A stretch of DNA of 7,235 bases. Source: Bacteroidia bacterium (GTDB lineage Bacteria; Bacteroidota; Bacteroidia; Flavobacteriales; Flavobacteriaceae). Below the pieces are notes generated by a model, which was given only the letters and a program-made list of their open reading frames with translations, ran no database searches and was not told where the DNA came from. The DNA lies in contig JAUIJW010000120.1 of the NCBI GenBank assembly GCA_030431085.1, positions 1 through 7,235 of the forward strand, given 5' to 3'. Of the stretch, positions 5,573-7,235 are shown piece by piece. Position 1 is the stretch's first letter; each line of letters opens with the position of its first letter. A program made the translations under genes and the position numbers.

Positions 5573-6885
5573 TAAATATAAAATTTCCCCAAGGCTACCT
5601 CGCCACGCTGATCTTCTAACTGAAACAAATAGGCCCCTTTATCAAATCCTTTTTTATCTACTTTAATAATTGTTTGCCCGTTGGAAGGTATACTTTTAAT
5701 TTTGTTTCCATTTACATTATAAATTCCAAGCTCTGTATGATGTTCTAGCGTTTCACCTAACTTGATGTAAATATACTCTTGTAGCGGATTCGTCTTAAGC
5801 TCCATGTATTTATTCTTTTCTTTAATTGGGTTTTCTGACAATAGGTTTTGTTGTAACTGCCTGGCATATCCAATATTCCATTGGTATATGTTATGCTCAG
5901 CACATTTAGGATCAATAGCACAATTGTCTAACCCAGTATACCAAAGCATAAAAGTGCTGTCTACTTGAACAACAGTAGGATAGGAAGCCAAATGCTCATC
6001 CCAATTCCCTTTTTTGCCGGTTGTTAGTATTGGATTGGCGTTTGATTTCTGCCAATTTAAGCCATCTTTCGAATAAGCATAGCCAATTTGTTGACCTAAA
6101 TCATCGCTGGCATTGCCCCCGTACCACATATGGTATTGCTCTCCTATTTTTAATACTTCGGGGTCTTGTACATTATGAGCATCCCAGCTGCCCATTGGCC
6201 CCACTTCGAGCACAGGTCTGTCTAATTTTTTATGCCAGTTGACACCATCTAATGACCAAGCATAATTAATATTAAAATGCTGATTAAAATGCATATTTTG
6301 ATCAATATCAGCAAACCCAGCATAGTACATGCGCAGCGTATCCTTGTCTAGTATCACACTGGGCCCTTCAAGGCTACCATGATCAAGTGAGGCGGAGTCG
6401 ATGTTGGCAGTTAGTACGGGACTTGGGTACTTCACCCAATTCGTGCCGTCTTCAGACCAAGCATAGCCAACGTGCCAATAAATACTATGCGTGGCTTGCT
6501 CCATATCACGGGATCCTACATACCACATTTTGTAGGGATTCATCACTGCATTTGAATCATATACAATCGTGACGGTTTCGATGCCTGCCTCATCCCAACT
6601 ATAGCTCGTACCAGTAAGTACTGCTGTGGTTTCCACTTCCCAACGACGCCCATCTACCGACCAAGCATAGCCAATTTTATTAGAATAGGTATGAATATCA
6701 CGTCCGGTGAACCACATTCTGAATGTATCGGCCACAAAAATCACTTTTGGGTCGGATATGGAGTGATCATTCCACTTTCCATAATCGCCTCTTTCAATAA
6801 CCATGTTATTTGATGGTTTATAAAATTCTTGTTGAGCAAAGCCCAACGTGCTGAGTATAAAGAATAAAAATAAAAAATAGGGCAT
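5569..6885 (-). CDS. Secreted five-bladed beta-propeller protein with T9SS sorting domain
   Basis: A 438-residue protein starting at ATG 6885. A signal peptide (hydrophobic residues 3-14, cleavage probably after GFA at 17) sends it through Sec. Residues 25-345 contain five similar units, each with a D/E-x-P-like strand, an MW(F/Y)xG strand and an (I/V)GYAWSxDGxxW hairpin. Four carry a full SxDGxxW box (76-82, 144-150, 211-217, 272-278); the fifth ends at IGYAR. This matches a five-bladed propeller of the GH43/GH32/GH130 type, so it may bind or cleave a polysaccharide, but no catalytic set can be assigned. Residues 366-438 (NPLQEYIYIKL, LGIYNVNGNKI, KGAYLFQLE) are a type A C-terminal domain for type IX secretion and surface anchoring. 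An upstream in-frame TTG (6891) is less likely, and ATG 6896 is out of frame. Cys322 and Cys328 could form a disulfide. Confidence 0.85.
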   Translation of the reverse strand: MPYFLFLFFILSTLGFAQQEFYKPSNNMVIERGDYGKWNDHSISDPKVIFVADTFRMWFTGRDIHTYSNKIGYAWSVDGRRWEVETTAVLTGTSYSWDEAGIETVTIVYDSNAVMNPYKMWYVGSRDMEQATHSIYWHVGYAWSEDGTNWVKYPSPVLTANIDSASLDHGSLEGPSVILDKDTLRMYYAGFADIDQNMHFNQHFNINYAWSLDGVNWHKKLDRPVLEVGPMGSWDAHNVQDPEVLKIGEQYHMWYGGNASDDLGQQIGYAYSKDGLNWQKSNANPILTTGKKGNWDEHLASYPTVVQVDSTFMLWYTGLDNCAIDPKCAEHNIYQWNIGYARQLQQNLLSENPIKEKNKYMELKTNPLQEYIYIKLGETLEHHTELGIYNVNGNKIKSIPSNGQTIIKVDKKGFDKGAYLFQLEDQRGEVALGKFYIY

Positions 6886-7151
6886 AGGCAATTCATTTAA
6901 AAAACCCTTTAAAAAAATATGGTGAGAAAATTAGAGGTAATTTGAATAAAAGAAAGAGGTTCTTTATGTAATATATGGTAAGTGTAAGTTTTGTAAAATA
7001 AATGAATAATGCGGATTATCTTTTGACTTATGAAGGAACTAAGCTTTTCTTGACTATAATTTATTGACAAATCGACTTGGAGATTGATTTTATTGAAAAA
7101 TTCCTGGAATTTTGCCAATTTTTGCTATTATTGTATATAAACCCTGATTTG
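6886..7151. other. Intergenic region upstream of the propeller gene
   Basis: A very A/T-rich 266-base spacer that should contain the promoter of the propeller gene. I found no convincing Bacteroidota promoter (TTTG and TAnnTTTG at the right spacing). It holds a perfect 17-bp dyad at 7097-7113 and a 12-bp match at 7003-7014 to the end of the MITE-like element. The only reading frame in it, on the minus strand at 6909-7118, looks non-coding. Confidence 0.5.
7097..7113. repeat. Perfect 17-bp dyad AAAATTCC-T-GGAATTTT
   Basis: Two 8-base arms around a single T. It lies 38 bases downstream of the stop of the right-edge reading frame and about 210 bases upstream of the propeller start. On the minus strand the second arm ends in a T-run, so it could act as a weak terminator of the incoming gene; an operator is the alternative. 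Confidence 0.4.
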
Positions 7152-7235
7152 TTATAACAATTTTTTAAAATGGGAGAGCAAGTTGTAAACCGCATTTAAG
7201 GCATTGCCCAAAAAAAAGAATTTATTGGGCACTTG
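7152..7235 (-). CDS. Unidentified protein, C-terminal 27 residues (cut by window edge)
   Basis: One minus-strand frame is open from the window edge to TAA at 7154-7152, giving 27 residues that end in NALNAVYNLLSHFKKLL. The other two frames stop after 3 and 12 codons. The composition (amphipathic, leucine-rich, lysine near the end) looks more like a real protein terminus than the A/T-rich spacer to its left, and base composition rises here. The fragment is too short to assign to a family. It runs in the same direction as all other genes in the window. Confidence 0.4.
   Translation of the reverse strand, partial: QVPNKFFFLGNALNAVYNLLSHFKKLL

Noticed and set aside
6021..6572. Two plus-strand reading frames (6021-6242 and 6387-6572)
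   Set aside because: Both lie opposite the propeller gene, whose domains are unmistakable; their translations look like antisense shadows.
6909..7118. A 69-codon minus-strand reading frame upstream of the propeller gene
   Set aside because: The translation is dominated by Ile, Phe, Ser and Lys as expected of A/T-rich spacer, has no recognisable motif and covers the region where the promoter should be.
7206..7230. A GCCCAA/TTGGGC hairpin with an A8 run near the right edge
   Set aside because: It lies inside the open frame at the right edge, and the A/T run is in the loop and not after the stem, so it is not a terminator.

Overview
The window looks like a chromosomal piece of a low-GC member of the Bacteroidota, possibly a Cytophagales-type organism (lineage below phylum is a guess). 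The evidence is a secreted protein with a type IX secretion (Por) C-terminal sorting domain, start codons preceded by A/T-rich leaders with no Shine-Dalgarno sequence, and gene families common in that phylum. Every convincing gene is on the minus strand, so transcription runs from high to low coordinates.

Layout in transcription order (right to left): the 3' end of an unidentified gene (7152-7235); a 266-base spacer; a secreted five-bladed beta-propeller protein with a T9SS tail (5569-6885); a complete IS256-family insertion sequence with 24-bp terminal inverted repeats and an 8-bp target duplication (4166-5486); a class I SAM methyltransferase (3149-4000); a small STAS/SEC14-like protein (2518-2913); a DUF2200 protein (2038-2400); a 165-bp foldback MITE-like element with a 4-bp target duplication (1753-1917); a Fic-domain AMP-transferase-like protein (938-1741); a transglutaminase-like protein (120-752); and the first 25 codons of a pirin (1-76).

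The genes do not form an obvious pathway. The gaps between them are 43 to 296 bases once the IS is discounted, none overlap, and each looks like a separate accessory or housekeeping unit. I see no recognisable defence, CRISPR, integron or prophage module.

The least explained structure is outside the genes. A 28-bp A/T-rich palindrome with a TGC/GCA centre recurs in three gene gaps and at one gene's stop codon, plus one degraded copy. Its outer arms change in a paired way between copies, which suggests the symmetry itself is under selection. The second is the foldback MITE, inserted 11 bases upstream of the Fic start codon, between that gene and its original upstream region.
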